A model generated the notes under the pieces. It was not told the origin of the DNA. It searched no databases and was given only the letters and a program-made list of their open reading frames with translations. A stretch of DNA of 64,000 bases. It comes from Sisyra terminalis. Taxonomy: Eukaryota; Arthropoda; Insecta; Neuroptera; Sisyridae. The stretch spans positions 56,001,701 through 56,065,700 of the forward strand of contig OY292275.1 in assembly GCA_958496175.1 (NCBI GenBank), in the 5' to 3' direction. The position numbers and the translations under genes were made by a program. The first letter of the stretch is position 1; each line of letters opens with the position of its first letter. This document shows positions 11,616-23,687 of this stretch, piece after piece.

Positions 11616-12734
11616 AAAAAATTACTGTGATAGTTTGGCTTAAGAAATATTCGAAATTCTTTGATCTTGGTTACACTTTAAAAAAAAAGAAATATTTTTT
11701 TAACAAAGCTTTATAAACATATCAGACTTAACAATAATATAATCTGCTTTCGCTGGAATGCACATTATACCGACACAAAATATATAATCATAGTTAAGTG
11801 GGATGGGGTATTACCGACCCAGATAGTGTAAAGTTTACTTTAAACTGATGTATTTTCTATCTATTACACTAAAACCGAATGATCTAAGTGTTTTTATTTA
11901 GCCCATGATTTATTCTTAAAGTTGTATTAAAAATATATTTTCATACTTAATTATTTCTTAATAAATTACAAACAGTGGTGGTAGCGCGGATCTACCCCGG
12001 AACTGGGGCAAAACTGCACCTACCTGTTTAAAAATGATTATATCTTATTTTCTTACATAATGAGGCTAAAGCGGTATTAGTATTAATAAAAATTATTTTT
12101 AAAAATTATTTGGTTCACTAAAAGAGTGCCTAAATTCCAAGGAGGGAATTGAAAAAACTCTAAAATTTTTAAAAACCATCAATTTAATGGACGAAATTTA
12201 AAGGCGGAAGCAAGAAACCACAAGAAATTTTTTTTATTTTACTTATTCTTTGCATTATTCTCCTTGTTGTTAGTTGTTTTGTATTCAGTTATATATATTT
12301 ATGTATTATCTATAAGTATTATTTTATCAGTATTATTAAATCATAAATTATATTATATCGTTATTGTTGTTTCTTCGTTATCTCTTACATATTTTCGTCA
12401 TTGTTATTGTTGTTAAATTATAGATATTTCTGTTATAGATTTTTCTTTATAGTTTAATTATTATAAATTTTGTAGTTAGAAATCTACAGTCTATAGTTTA
12501 TTATATATTTATTATATTATTGGTACTTATTAATAATATTATCATCATTTTAGTTAAAAGTTATCAGAATTGTATATTAGACATCAAGCTAAACAAATTA
12601 AACCTTAAAATGTGAATATTAAAATATATTAGACAATAACAATTCTGTCAAATCTGTTGACAATGACATGTATAGTCGCTAATAATCAGTGTAGTTGTAG
12701 CGACTTTAAAAAAAGCTAAATAAAAAAAAATATA
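11616..12734. other. AT-rich spacer with an isolated GC block and a hairpin
   Basis: A short GC-rich block (11975-12024, containing GGTAGCGCGGATC and CCCCGGAACTGGGG) sits in very AT-rich DNA and starts with CAGTGG, as hAT ends do, but no opposite end was found. AGTCGCTA (12674-12681) and TAGCGACT (12698-12705) can form an 8-bp stem. No genes. Confidence 0.35.
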
Positions 12735-13378
12735 TATTGGGGGGGAGGAGAAATCTTAATAAAGCATATTTTCCAGCGATTAAAATAAATTGAATTTTTG
12801 AATTCTAAAGTGCTGATAATCTTGGTCAAGCGATGCGCAAAAACAACAATCAAATAATTTAATTTTCTTTTCAATGATCTTTGACTCTTATTTATAGTAA
12901 TAATTAAAATTTAAACAAATTATATCATTTTATCACGCAGACAAAATCGCAGGAATTAGCTAGTAACGTGATAATTACAGTTTTACATTGTAAAAGTTAT
13001 TCTTGAGGTATTACTACAAAAAAAATGAAAAGATATAATAAACTATTCAACCGTATCAAATTTTTGTTGATAATTTAAACTTTTTAAAATCTTAGAAATG
13101 TATATTATTTGGGGGGGGGGAAATCTTAGTATAGCATATTTTTCAGCAATTAAAATAAATTGAATTTTAGAATATTGAAGTGCTGATAATTCTGATCAGG
13201 CGATACGAAAAAACAACAATCAAATAATTTGATTTTCTTTTCAATGATCTTTGACTCCTATTTATAGATATAATTAAAATTTCAACAAATTATTATATTT
13301 CATCACACAGACGAAGTCGCGGGAATTAGCTAGTAACGTGATAATTACAGTTTTATATTGTCAAAGTTATCCTTGGGG
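12735..13378. repeat. Tandem duplication containing Helitron-like 3-prime ends, 370-bp period
   Basis: Two units offset by 370 bp share a G-run, AAAACAACAATCAAATAATT, TTCAATGATCTTTGACTC and GGAATTAGCTAGTAACGTGA. Each contains CGCAGAC or CACAGACGAAGTCGCGGG followed by CTAG-T (12960-12963 and 13330-13333). This is the 3-prime end motif of the Helitron-like copies at 26.8 and 57.0 kb. Unit 2 is partial on its right. Confidence 0.8.
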
Positions 13379-14011
13379 AAAAACAACAAAGAAATTTAAA
13401 TTAATATTAAGAAAATCAAACTTCCAAACGGAAGTTAAATATGCATATTATAAAACCGCATTAATTGCCGAAATTTTAATTGCAAGAAAACCGCTTTTAT
13501 TCTACCAAATTGCCCACGACAGTTATAATCCGCTACTGATAGGGAAATTAAGAAAACCACCTTCATGAATTAGAATTGAAAAGTTATCATATAAATTCTA
13601 TTCTATAATTATTTTTACTTTTCAATTTCTGTTCTTCGTTTGCAATTCAAATTCTCTAATAAATTTTAAATAGTTATGTAACTTTAATAATTTGACAAAT
13701 GGCGATTAAGAAAGTGGTTTAAAGGCCTAACCGATAGGTTAGGCCTTGCAAAAGGTATCAACATTTTTACACATAAAAATTGAAGACCAAAAATTGTTTG
13801 CTATTAAAACTACTTCTTTATACGGCCAATTTTAAGAATAAAGAAGTTTTATAGGAAAAATTAAGAATTTCTAGCTACTTTGTTCAAACAAAAGGGTAAA
13901 GGGTGGAAAACAATATACCAATTACATACCACGGATGATGAAATTTGAACTAACTATTTACTTTTTTAATAATAATGTTTCAATTCCTCTATAGTGCAGT
14001 AAAAAGTGTAT

Positions 14012-14939
14012 GGGTCAGTTCAAAAGAAGTGGTCCAAAAATAAATGAAATGGTTGCTCGACCATTTAGAAAAAAAATATTTTTTTGTGTGCTATCACCCC
14101 AACATGTAGGTAGTTCAAATTCATCATTATTTTAATTCTATTGTTTTTAGTTTTCCGGTGGTGGCCATATTAGTTTTACTAGGCGCAGACATTTTCGCAC
14201 TTTTAAGGGTTTGCGGAAACTTGATTATCTCAGGCCCTATTTGTCATATCAAAATGAAATTAAAAGCAGTGTGTTCATGAAAATATAAGCTATAAGACTG
14301 TAGCAAGACGTTTTCACCTAAATGTAATTCTAAGGGATGAAATTTCAGCCTAAATTTTTAGCTCTCATTTGTAAAAACGCCAATTTTTACGGAAAGATTG
14401 TGAAGGAAGGGAAAGAGTCTACCCGTTAAAACTTTTTTTACAAACAATTAGGTACTAGTTGTATTCAAAAACAAAATTTGAAGTCTGAGACTTTAAGCCT
14501 TTTTAAAATAAAAAATAACAAAATTTGGAAATTTTCAAAATTTGCAATTTTCTGAGCTCAATATCTCTGGTGGGGGACCAGATAAACATCTGAAATATCA
14601 CCCCATTATGGTACTGTATGATATTATTATGCACCTAAAATTTGGAGTTTGAGATGTGACTAGGAGCAGAGGTATTGCAAGCACAAAATGTCAAAATAAT
14701 GCATACTTCAGTAGGTGAATAAAATGTATTTAACCATTTAATATGCGACATATACTTGGCAAAAGGGGCATTTTACACAAAGCAATATATAATCTGGGCT
14801 AACTCTTATTCATATCTTAAATTTAAAATATATACTTTTTTCTGAAAGCTAATAATGTATATACGTACCCATATTATATTATACCCCATACCAAAATAAT
14901 CAACCGACCAGTGCCGGATCGACTGAATTGGAATGACCC
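14012..14939 (+). mobile_element. 928-bp non-autonomous element, GGGTCA ends, 4-bp target duplication
   Basis: Starts GGGTCAGTTCAAAAG and ends GAATTGGAATGACCC, flanked by GTAT (14008-14011 and 14940-14943). Unit 2 of the surrounding duplication reads GCAT at the undisturbed site. Only the outer bases of the terminal repeats match well. No open frame or transposase motif was seen. The superfamily is not identified: a 4-bp duplication fits only some DNA-transposon groups. Confidence 0.8.
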
Positions 14940-15169
14940 GTATTCGTTAAGCATAAAGTTATATTTTCAATTTTGTACTGCTAACAATTTCCTTATATTT
15001 TATCGCTTATAAGTTAAATTTCATATGATTTTTTAAATATCTGTAAGACTTTTATAATTTGATGAATAGTTAGGATTAGGAAAGTGGTTTAAAGGCCTAA
15101 CAGATAGGTTTGGTCTTGCAAAAGGTCATTAATATTTACGCATAGAAATTGGGAACCAACAATTATTTA

Positions 15170-15596
15170 GGTATAAGCTTGGATCAGGAACGTCGAGATA
15201 TTCCGAACTGTAGGTAACTATTCCGAATGGGTATGTATTGTTCACTCGAAAGCAATATGTACGTAAACTTTGACAAGCCAGAAATGAAGAACCGACGGTA
15301 ATTTTTATTATGGCCCGATTTAATTGCGAATTAAACTAAAACAAAGTCAAAAATGCAACGTTGCCAAATTGTGGGTGTGCTGAAGTGTACTTGCCCAAAG
15401 TAGACTTTACTTAGAAAATTTAATTTTACATAATACAATGTAAATACATAATTGAAAATAACAATCATTACTTTATTTCTGACATCTCAAAGTTTACGTA
15501 CAAAAAGCATTCGTGTGAACAATACCTACAGGAATAATATCGAAACCATTCAAAAACAATTCTCAAATTTCGACGTTCCTGATCCAAGCTTATACC
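15170..15596 (+). mobile_element. 427-bp non-autonomous element, perfect 8-bp target duplication
   Basis: Terminal inverted repeats begin GGTATAAGCTTGGATCAGG, continue AACGTCGA, and are perfect for about 25 bp on both sides. The flanks are ATTATTTA at 15162-15169 and 15597-15604, identical at all 8 positions. The paired unit upstream lacks the element. An 8-bp duplication fits hAT, P or Merlin-type transposition, but the ends are not typical hAT ends. An internal stretch near 15310 (CCCGATTTAATTGCGAATT) has a diverged relative near 22.46 kb. Confidence 0.93.
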
Positions 15597-15855
15597 ATTA
15601 TTTACATATAAAGCCAATTTTAAAGATAAAGAATATTTTGGGGAAACTTCTAAAATTCTAGAAGAATTCTAGCTACTTTGTGAAGCTAGTAGTTCTGCTC
15701 AAATCTAAGGGTAGAGGGTGGAGAATAATGTAGCCATAACATACTAAAGATGGTGAAATGTGAACTTAAATATTTACTTCTTAAATAATAATGTTTCAAT
15801 TCCTCTATAGTGCAGCAAAAAGTGCATTCGTTAAGCATAAAGTTACATTTTCAAT

Positions 15856-17697
15856 TTGAATAAAATCTTAAACATTTATTATTGCAATTAGTGGCACGAG
15901 GAAATATGAAATTATCTTAAAAATAATTGTCTGCAAAGCGAATAAAATAACATCCCCACGTATAAAATTACGTTGGAAATATTTGCGTTTTCGACTGGTT
16001 AACTATTCGCAATGAAATCGAACTGCACCATCAGCCGAGAGTTCATCATTTAATGAAATTGTCGTGGAAACTGGCGGAGTTTGTTTGTGTGGTATTTCTT
16101 ATACAAATATTTGCATTTAATACTTGCATATTCTATTCAAAATATTTCGGTGTCTATGTGAGATAAGGGTCGCGTACTTGGATGCACAATTGAGGTATGA
16201 GTGGTTAATGTAAAGGTATCCATGTTGCAATTCATGTATAATAGGTAAGTGCACCACATACATTAAATAGTATACGTTGCGGAAATCGAACACCAACACA
16301 ATTGCGGGTGCAATACGAGCAACCAAGACGTGATGAGGATGGGGGGAAGGGAGGGGGGCATATATACACTTGGTTTGACTGGGGTCGGAAAGTGGGATAC
16401 AGGAAGGACACGAACCCTCAGGAGAGCATTAGCTTTACCATAGAGCACATTGAATAAGATATAACTTTACAGTCGACCAGCATTGCATTACTACTTTGCC
16501 GCTATTGCTATTCGTACATATATTTGCATAACCATCGCGAACGTCTCCGGTGCATCTTATACCACACTATATTGCACATACTCACATATTGTAAATGTCA
16601 TTTAGTTAGGGGTGGGGGGTGGGGGTGGCAATAGTAAGTAATAATCGTAATAATGATAACGACATGCCAGAAAATTATGGCTGTTTAACAACGGTTGTAA
16701 AACCGGCGACCGAGGTGTTGACGATAAAAGTAAAACCAAACCTTTTTACCTAAAATGGCATTCGAATTTTGCTAATTCCAAACATTTTCCAACAAACATC
16801 GTTTGCACTAATTTCTAACAATGTTGACAAAACACATAAACTTCTCAAATACGTCACCAAACGTTTTAAAAAGATAGGAAACGTTAAATCTCTATAAATG
16901 TGTAGATATCAACCCTTAAAGTTTATAAGATACAATTTCGAAAATTATACGTTGAAAAAATAAGAACTTGTTTGGTTTATATAAATGTCCAGTTGTTTCC
17001 CTTAATATTTTTATTTTTTCCCATATTTTCAACTAAAGACCAAAAAATACAAAATTTTTACAGAAAAAAAAAGTTTTATAATATTTTTTTAATAATTACT
17101 ATTTTCGTAAAAAGCATTTTCCAAATATAACCATAACTCGTTTTTAATTCCTAGTTGAAGAGTCCTTACAACATCCATGCACAATTATAAAGTTAAAAAT
17201 GGAAAATGCGTTTTTGTGTAACGATTTTTTGATATGGGGTTGTAAACAACCCCTTGCCAGCTTGTTTTAAAGCTGAAGTAGTATCGCTAAGGGTTAAAGA
17301 GCTACCTTATAAATGAATTCTGAGATTTTAGTCTATGAAGTTTCATTTGATTACCTCTACGATTTCAATTAATCGATGATCAAATTAATTATAATTATTT
17401 ATAATTAGCATTGAAAATTCAACGCCAAATATATAGGGAAGGAATACAATGGAATCTATTGTTACACATTGCAAATAGCTGGCTAGTTATTCAGTTTAAA
17501 TGCACTTGGAAATTGGTATGTGTACTTTTGCACGGACGTAAGAAGTTATATATCTTTGGTTTAATTAAAAATATGTTTTCAATCCACTGCCAAAGCCTCT
17601 TCCGGTACTATCTGAACTGGCACTTCGGTTATAAGTCGTTTGTGATAACAAATAATGATACAATTATAACCACAACTTACTTTTAATATCAAAATAT
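15856..17697. other. Mostly single-copy DNA, SINE-like head within
   Basis: Apart from the tRNA-like head annotated separately near 16.4 kb, no coding motif or repeat was recognised. About 16480-16700 is somewhat GC-richer and includes a G-rich run. Open frames at 16117-16448 and 17411-17686 have no motif. Confidence 0.35.
16392..16450 (-). repeat. tRNA-derived SINE head or tRNA pseudogene
   Basis: On the minus strand GCTCTATGGTAAAGC resembles a tRNA A-box region (GCTCAGTGGTAGAGC type), and GGGTTCGTGTCC resembles a B box (GGTTCGANTCC) with one change. The A-to-B distance is about 10 nt shorter than in a tRNA, and no acceptor stem or anticodon arm can be drawn. That favours a SINE head or a decayed pseudogene over a working tRNA. 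Downstream on the same strand is an unmatched C-rich tract. Confidence 0.45.
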
Positions 17698-17919
17698 ATA
17701 ATAAGCAATCGTATGTGTTACGACAAAAACAAGGACAAAGAATATAAAATTACAAGCACATCCATGTGAGTAGAACACAAATATAATAATTATTGTTTCA
17801 AATTTGAACTATCATGTCATTTGTTTCAATTGTCATTGCAATTTCATTCTTTTGCTAATTTTAACCATTTGTCAATTGTGTCTGTGATGGGTTGTAAATA
17901 TTTCACGGATAGTTACTGG
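17698..17919 (+). repeat. Rep-C, copy 2
   Basis: Starts ATAATAAGCAATCGTATGT and ends TTTCACGGATAGTTACTGG. Between these are GGACAAAGAA, ATGTGAGTAGAA, CAATTGTCATT and CATTTGTCAATTGTGTC, matching copies 3 and 4 with substitutions. Its terminal tetranucleotide is CTGG where the other copies have CTAG. Confidence 0.75.
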
Positions 17920-18161
17920 TTTTTCGAAAAAATATTAAATTGGTAATTTATACATAGATTGTGTATGCATATGTTTTACCGAATTTGTGAAATTTCTAGA
18001 AAAAAATTAACTAATTCGTTAAAAACCCAACGCTTTTGTCAACTATAAGAACTAGACAGAAAAACTATATATTCTCAACTGTAAACATGATAGTTTAAAA
18101 ATTTAATCTTTTTACTATACGAAATATAATGTATATATCAAATTTAATACAATAAATTATA

Positions 18162-18372
18162 AATAAGGGCGTCCACTGGCAAAGCCCCGGTGAGGGTTGG
18201 GGAACGACGCCTATATCTGGTAATATGGAATTTTCGATTTTGTTTTTAGTTTTTTTTTTTCGCAAGTTAGTCAGGCTCTCATGGAATAAATATTTCAATT
18301 TTCTTTGGGGGGAGGGTTTCGCCCCCAACCCTCCCCGAAGCTACGATCCAGGGCCCCTTCTTTATTTTTTTT
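18162..18372. mobile_element. Imperfect GC-rich inverted repeat, MITE-like
   Basis: AAATAAGGGCG on the left faces AGAAGGGGCCCTGG read from the right. Both arms contain GAGGGTTGGGG-type strings (around 18190 and, inverted, around 18335). The arms are GC-rich inside very AT-rich DNA and separated by a T-rich loop. No clean target duplication could be defined, so this is tentative. Confidence 0.35.
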
Positions 18373-18971
18373 TCAATACAAAAAAATTGGTAAAATTTTC
18401 CATGAAAATTCTTTGAAACCCATTTAAAAAATTTAAAAAAAAAAATAGTTTTTAAGTAGTTATATTTGGTAAATTAAGCGAGATATCGAAAATTTTTATT
18501 CTTTATTTTCGTTTTATATCGTCTAGAACCAGGAGATTCTGACGTTAATTCGTGGTACCAGAAGAACCATAGTTTCCTCCTTGGTTTATTTTTGTGTAAT
18601 TAAATAATACGCATATCTAAAACACATATTCGGCTGATAATTCTGCATAGTTCGTGTATTAGACAAAAGCGTCGCAATTTTCAAAATATTTATCGAATCA
18701 TTTACCATATAGAAGTAGATTATACCCATAAAATATCATGCGTTAATATGAATAAGCAATCCTAAATAGCGTCCAAAGAATTATATTAATACAATAGTGA
18801 ATGTATATTTTACTTCCCCATTTAGGTCTATGTATTGAAACTGATTTTTAATTCAAATATAGAAAACTATAATGTAATAAAATTTATCAATCGTATTTTC
18901 TAATATTATTTTAAATATTGCATTGAATAATTTCAAAAATATATCATTCATTCAGATGCATTTTAATACTC
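18373..18971. other. AT-rich spacer
   Basis: Nothing recognised on either strand beyond A- and T-runs. Confidence 0.4.
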
Positions 18972-19207
18972 ATAATAATAATAGGCAAACGTATGTAATA
19001 TGTATGCATATTTGTCGGCAAAGACAGAGAACAATTATTGTAAATATATACGTGTGAGTGAAATACAATCATTGACTCAAATTTGAATTGAATGATTGTT
19101 GTTATGGTTTTAACAGTCATTTTGATTTAAATCAATCAATTGGCAATTTTTACCACTTGTCAGTTGTGTCAGTATTGAGCGTTGACTATTTCACGGGAAA
19201 TTACTAG
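18972..19207 (+). repeat. Rep-C, copy 3
   Basis: Starts ATAATAATAATAGGCAAACG and ends ATTTCACGGGAAATTACTAG followed by T. Shared inner strings include GGCAAAGACAGAG, GTGAGTGAAATA, CTCAAATTTGA and CACTTGTCAGTTGTGTCAG. This copy and copy 4 are the closest pair and define a length of about 225-236 bp. Confidence 0.85.
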
Positions 19208-21054
19208 TTGTGTATTAACTTGGCTATTATTTAGATTGTAAAATTTGAAAATATTTAGTTCAGCGATGTCTATTTTATAATTAAAAATACAAGTAACAGT
19301 GTCTTTTAGCCTTTGGTAATGGCTGTAATTTTTAAATTTTGTATTTGGTTCGGGATTGTTCGGGACAATCGAGTCCGGTTTGTTCCCCCTATCGACAATC
19401 GAAGAACATATGCAAGCGCTGATATCGATTCGATCGACTCAATAAAGTATTTTAGTGGTTTTAGTCGAATTAGTACTATGAAAATTGCTCCAAAAAATCG
19501 ACCAGTTTTCACCAATTTGCAAGCGACTTCCTATTGTAGCAATAGTGTCACATTGTAAAATTAAAATTAAAAATTTAGTCTGATAATTTTTTTTTATAAC
19601 CCCTCTTATGAAGAATAACTTCAAAAAAATGGTGATTTATAAAATTTTCAATTAAATTTGTATTAAAATATTCACATATGGCTTTCCAGTTCATTCTAAG
19701 TTCTTAAACCGTCTTCAAAAACTGTAAAGTTTTTAAAAATATATTCAACTAGCAAAAACTTAAAGAAATATCAATAAAAACCAGCAGACATTACAACAAA
19801 GAAAAAAAACGGCGAAGAAAAGTCAAAAATTTCCCGAACAATGTCATTAAAGAAAGTCAGATTATCGTTTTGCTCGTAAAGTCAATTTTTTCCATTTTCT
19901 TGTCTTGTAGTTGAAAACTGTTTTTGGTCGTTATGGAGTGGGCGAGGCAAGCACGTTAAGAATACATAAGTAGGTACAATTTAACTAGGATGTCGTTTGA
20001 GGATAATGTTTTTCTCTTTATTTTTATATTTCCGGAGTTTCGTTTCCTTTTATCCGCTCTATAAATGCAATAAGCGCATCAAACAAGGGTTGAATGAATT
20101 ACCCTGTTTTTTTCTCCCCGGGAATTCTCCACGTAAAAAAAACCTATATCGCGTTTTTTTTTTTTACGTTTCATTATGTGAAGTTGTTTCGAAATATTAT
20201 CAAACTTCAATTCAATTAGATTGAACAGTGGAAAATTAACTGGCCGAAAAGAAAAAAGTACCTATTCGGTGGGGGAAGCAAGCGTGGACGATTGACGTAA
20301 ATGTTTGGATAAATCCTTCCGGTATTATCCAAGGCTTAAATTGCACTCGTTTATGAGTGGGTTTTTCGTTGGAGGGCAATAGCAGTGGTTGGCGTTATGG
20401 CAGTTTAAGAGAGATGGGTGCTTATATGTATATAGAGCATTGTGGAGTCTACCCTAATACTCAATATCCGGTCGGATTTGCCAAAGAAAATTTAACTCCT
20501 GCCTTAACCCAATTTTCTTCGCCGGAAGAAAAAAAATCAATGTCAAAGGAATTGAGAATTTTTCTACGTGAAAAAAAAAATACTGTGTTACTAAAAACTT
20601 TTTTTACAGAAAAGGTCTAGAGATATATGCATGGTGAATCAACCCTGGAATGATATTTAAATGATGCTTTATATGTATGAAGCTATTAATTAAATAGGGA
20701 ACCTGGTAATTTCAAATTTTCCATTTCAATTAGTTTTCGTGAAAAAAAAGTCCAAGAATTAACTTAAATGATTGATCTAAAATTTTTATATGATTAAGGG
20801 TTGAAAATGCCGTTCATTATAAAATAATTTCCGATACCTACAGTAATCTTCACTTCAACTAGCAAGCACAATTTGTATTCAGTGAATTAAATGAGCTGGG
20901 TAATATGAGTAGAATGCTTTAAATAAATATAAAATGTAAAAAGCGACAAATGCTGAGATATCATGAAAATATTTAAAAAATATTAAGGATTTTTTTTTAT
21001 AGGTAAATATCTTTTCGAAACTAAATTCTTATACTTAAAGGCATAGATCCTTCA
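19208..21054. other. No gene recognised
   Basis: About 19310-19560 is a little GC-richer, and the plus frame is open but antisense frames are open as well, so it is not convincing as coding. The frames at 19997-20224 and 20357-20620 have no motif. No repeat partner was seen. Confidence 0.35.
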
Positions 21055-21650
21055 ACTATTGAAAATGGAAACATAAGTTTTTCGCGAAAAGCCCATATGA
21101 AGCCCATAAAATCGAATACAATGTTGGTACTATAAATTCATATTTTCCCAATTTAATAAGAATGCACTTACTTGAATAAAAGAACTGATATCTGGATTAA
21201 TTAAACACTATTTAAATATCCACTTTTTGGCTTTTAATTAACTAAAATTAAATAATATAGCACCAATAATGTATGAATAAAATAAGCCATGCACTAATAT
21301 CTGATATGATGCATATACACACATCAATGACAGAAGCTATTAGCCAATGAGATTGCAAGATTTCTAGATGTTCATTTGTTTTGATTATTGAAATTTAAAA
21401 ATTTCAAGAAAGCCATCTTGCAGATCCAATGCCATCTACAATGTGTCGTACGTATTTAAGTAAAACAAGATTTATTCACATAAAGTGCGGAAATGGTTTA
21501 AATTTTATTATTTTTTTTTCACTAATTAAAACTCTGACAAAAAAGTTGAAAAAAATCAAGCATTATAAAGAAAGTATGAAGAACCATGAAAAATGTATTT
21601 TTGGGCAGAATAAAAATTATCTCATGGTAAAAAAAATGTTTTCCAAAAAA
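21055..21650 (+). repeat. Rep-A dispersed repeat, copy 2
   Basis: Parallel to copy 1: CTTACTTGAATAAAAGAA, GGCTTTTAATTAACT, GCACCAATAATGTATGAATA, AGCTATTAGCCAATGAG, ATGTTCATTTGTTTTGATTA, then ATGCCATCTACAAT and a T-run with CACTAATTA. It ends near CTCATGGTAAAAAAAATG, matching TTTCATGGTTAAAAAAATG of copy 1. Confidence 0.75.
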
Positions 21651-23687
21651 GTATTATTTTCTTTTAGAATTCAAAAAGCTATATGACAGTTATTTTTTTT
21701 ATGAAATAGGCAATATAAACCTCTAAATTATAGTAAAATATTTTAGATGAATCGGTTATGTAAATTTTGAGAATTTTTTTTTTCTGATTGTCCTTTTTTA
21801 TTATTATTTTTTACAAAAAATAATTGAGATAAAGAGTTGCCTTTATAAAAATTATGCCTTTTAAGTATTATTAAAATATTATTTTGGGATTGATCTGCCA
21901 TGTTTTTCCCTTTGGTATCAAATATTTTGATCCGCCAACAAAATATCTACGCAAAATTATTCCCTGACAAAATATAACAACAATTGCACAAAATATCGCA
22001 TATATAATAAAATATCCCCGACAATTGAGCCGCTTAAAGCTTTATTGGTGGAAGTCCCATTATTGTGATTTTGAGATTGAATAATTTATATATCTAAAAT
22101 CCCAAGTACGAGATGTTTTGGCTTACTATTTTCCGGTACAATAATGAAGCCTTAACTTACTTCACTTTTCCAATAAACAGTGCACTATCCAAGGAATCGT
22201 TTCAGCTAATACAAGCGGAAAATGCAAATTTAAAATTAATATGACTTACCCCCTTTGGTTTTAAGCAATTCAGTTGATTCTACGATTATTAATTCTTATT
22301 GTTTTTGTATTCTGGTTGAAAAAAGAACACAAATGTAATCGTTCTCTGCACTAATAAAAACCTGCACATAAAGGGTTCAAGGGTGAACCTGTGGTGAAGG
22401 TTAGGGGGCTTAACCCCCCAATTCCGATTAAGAATAATTGAAATGTTTATTTGATTATCGCCCGATTTATTGGCGAATTTAAATTAAAATAAAACCAAAA
22501 GAAAAAAATGTAATTTTGTCAGATATTATTGTCACTATAATGGATTTTTAGCAGCTTTAGCCCTTGGACAACCTTGTGTAAAGTTTTAAAGCATAAATAT
22601 TTATTGGAAAATCTAGAAAAATATAATAAAAAAAAATCATTTTTTTTTAATTTTTAAGCATCAATAACTGATCAACGAAGTGGGATATAAAAAAAATATT
22701 ATTTCTTTTCGTTTTACTTCGTTGAAATTTATAAAAATCCACCCTCAAATTGTGTTACCGAATGAATCGTAGTCCTGCCAAATATGTCCGTTGTCAGGGT
22801 AGTTTGGCATGTTTTTTTTTGTTCTAGGGATATTTAGTCGGTGGATATTTTATCGGGGAAGCATAATTAATGAACCTATCTCTTTTGATTCTATATTAAA
22901 AAAATAAAAAATAAAGGATTTATTTGGAAAAAAATGGTTTGTTTTTGCTAGGTAAAATTTAAATTTTATTATTTTCCGATCCACTGCCATTTTTGTTGAA
23001 AAAACTCACACTTTAAGGAAAATTTGCTTTTTAATAACAACTTTTTACTCGATCAAGAAAACGATGATTAATGAAATACCTATTCAGAAATGAAGTGATT
23101 TCCAAATATGCACTTTATTTTGTATCGCATCTGTATACTGAAGATAGTCTTATAACTTTGAAACAAAAATTTTTTACTTAAACAATTAAATTGCTTATTT
23201 TTTTCCAAAAAAAAATAAATATATAACCAGTTGAAAATAATATAAGAGGAACCAGTAAATTGAAGTTAAGTTTAGTATAAAGTTTAAGGGTAAATTATCC
23301 GTATAAGTTTCACATTTTAATCATTGATGTAATCACTATAACTATCATCAACCTTATGGAATTTAGTGACCAAATTTTTAAAAACGAATCGATAAAAATC
23401 TAAAACTATCCGCCAAAAATATTTGGAAAAATATAAGACATCATTTTTTACCACTTATTCCCGGGTTGAATCCAGAGTTTTTCGGGAGCAAATTAGTCAA
23501 GCATTTATTTTGTTGCAGAATAACATTTTCTTTGTTGATAGTTCTTGAGCACTTTTGAGTACTTTGGTGGTCAACCAAGATTGGTTAGGAGTATTTGACA
23601 GTTTCTTGAATGTTTGACATGGACTTGGTTCTAGTTTCTCCCTTTACATGATATTGTTTAAAGTTTTTAGACTTCCAAATTGCAAGA
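21651..23687. other. AT-rich, no gene; fragments only
   Basis: Around 22380-22430 a small GC-rich hairpin-forming patch occurs (GGGGGCTTAACCCCC). Around 22460 CCCGATTTATTGGCGAATT is a diverged relative of the 15.2-15.6 kb element. The string AAAATATCCCCGAC near 22010 recurs inverted near 22850. None of these could be delimited as an element. Confidence 0.35.

Larger units (their letters stand above)
13612..15855. repeat. Duplicated block, each copy carrying a different transposon
   Basis: Unit 1 (about 13612-14955) and unit 2 (about 14956-15855) share AAGTGGTTTAAAGGCCTAAC, TTCTAGCTACTTTG, ATAATGTTTCAATTCCTCTA and TTCGTTAAGCATAAAGTTA. Unit 1 is interrupted at 14012-14939 and unit 2 at 15170-15596. 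Each unit therefore supplies the empty site for the insertion in the other, and both insertions are younger than the duplication. No conserved frame. Confidence 0.9.

Noticed and set aside
11975..12024. hAT end starting CAGTGG
   Set aside because: No matching inverted end and no 8-bp duplication was found around it.
19313..19624. Coding exon in overlapping frames
   Set aside because: Plus and minus frames are both open, with no motif and no sign of codon bias.
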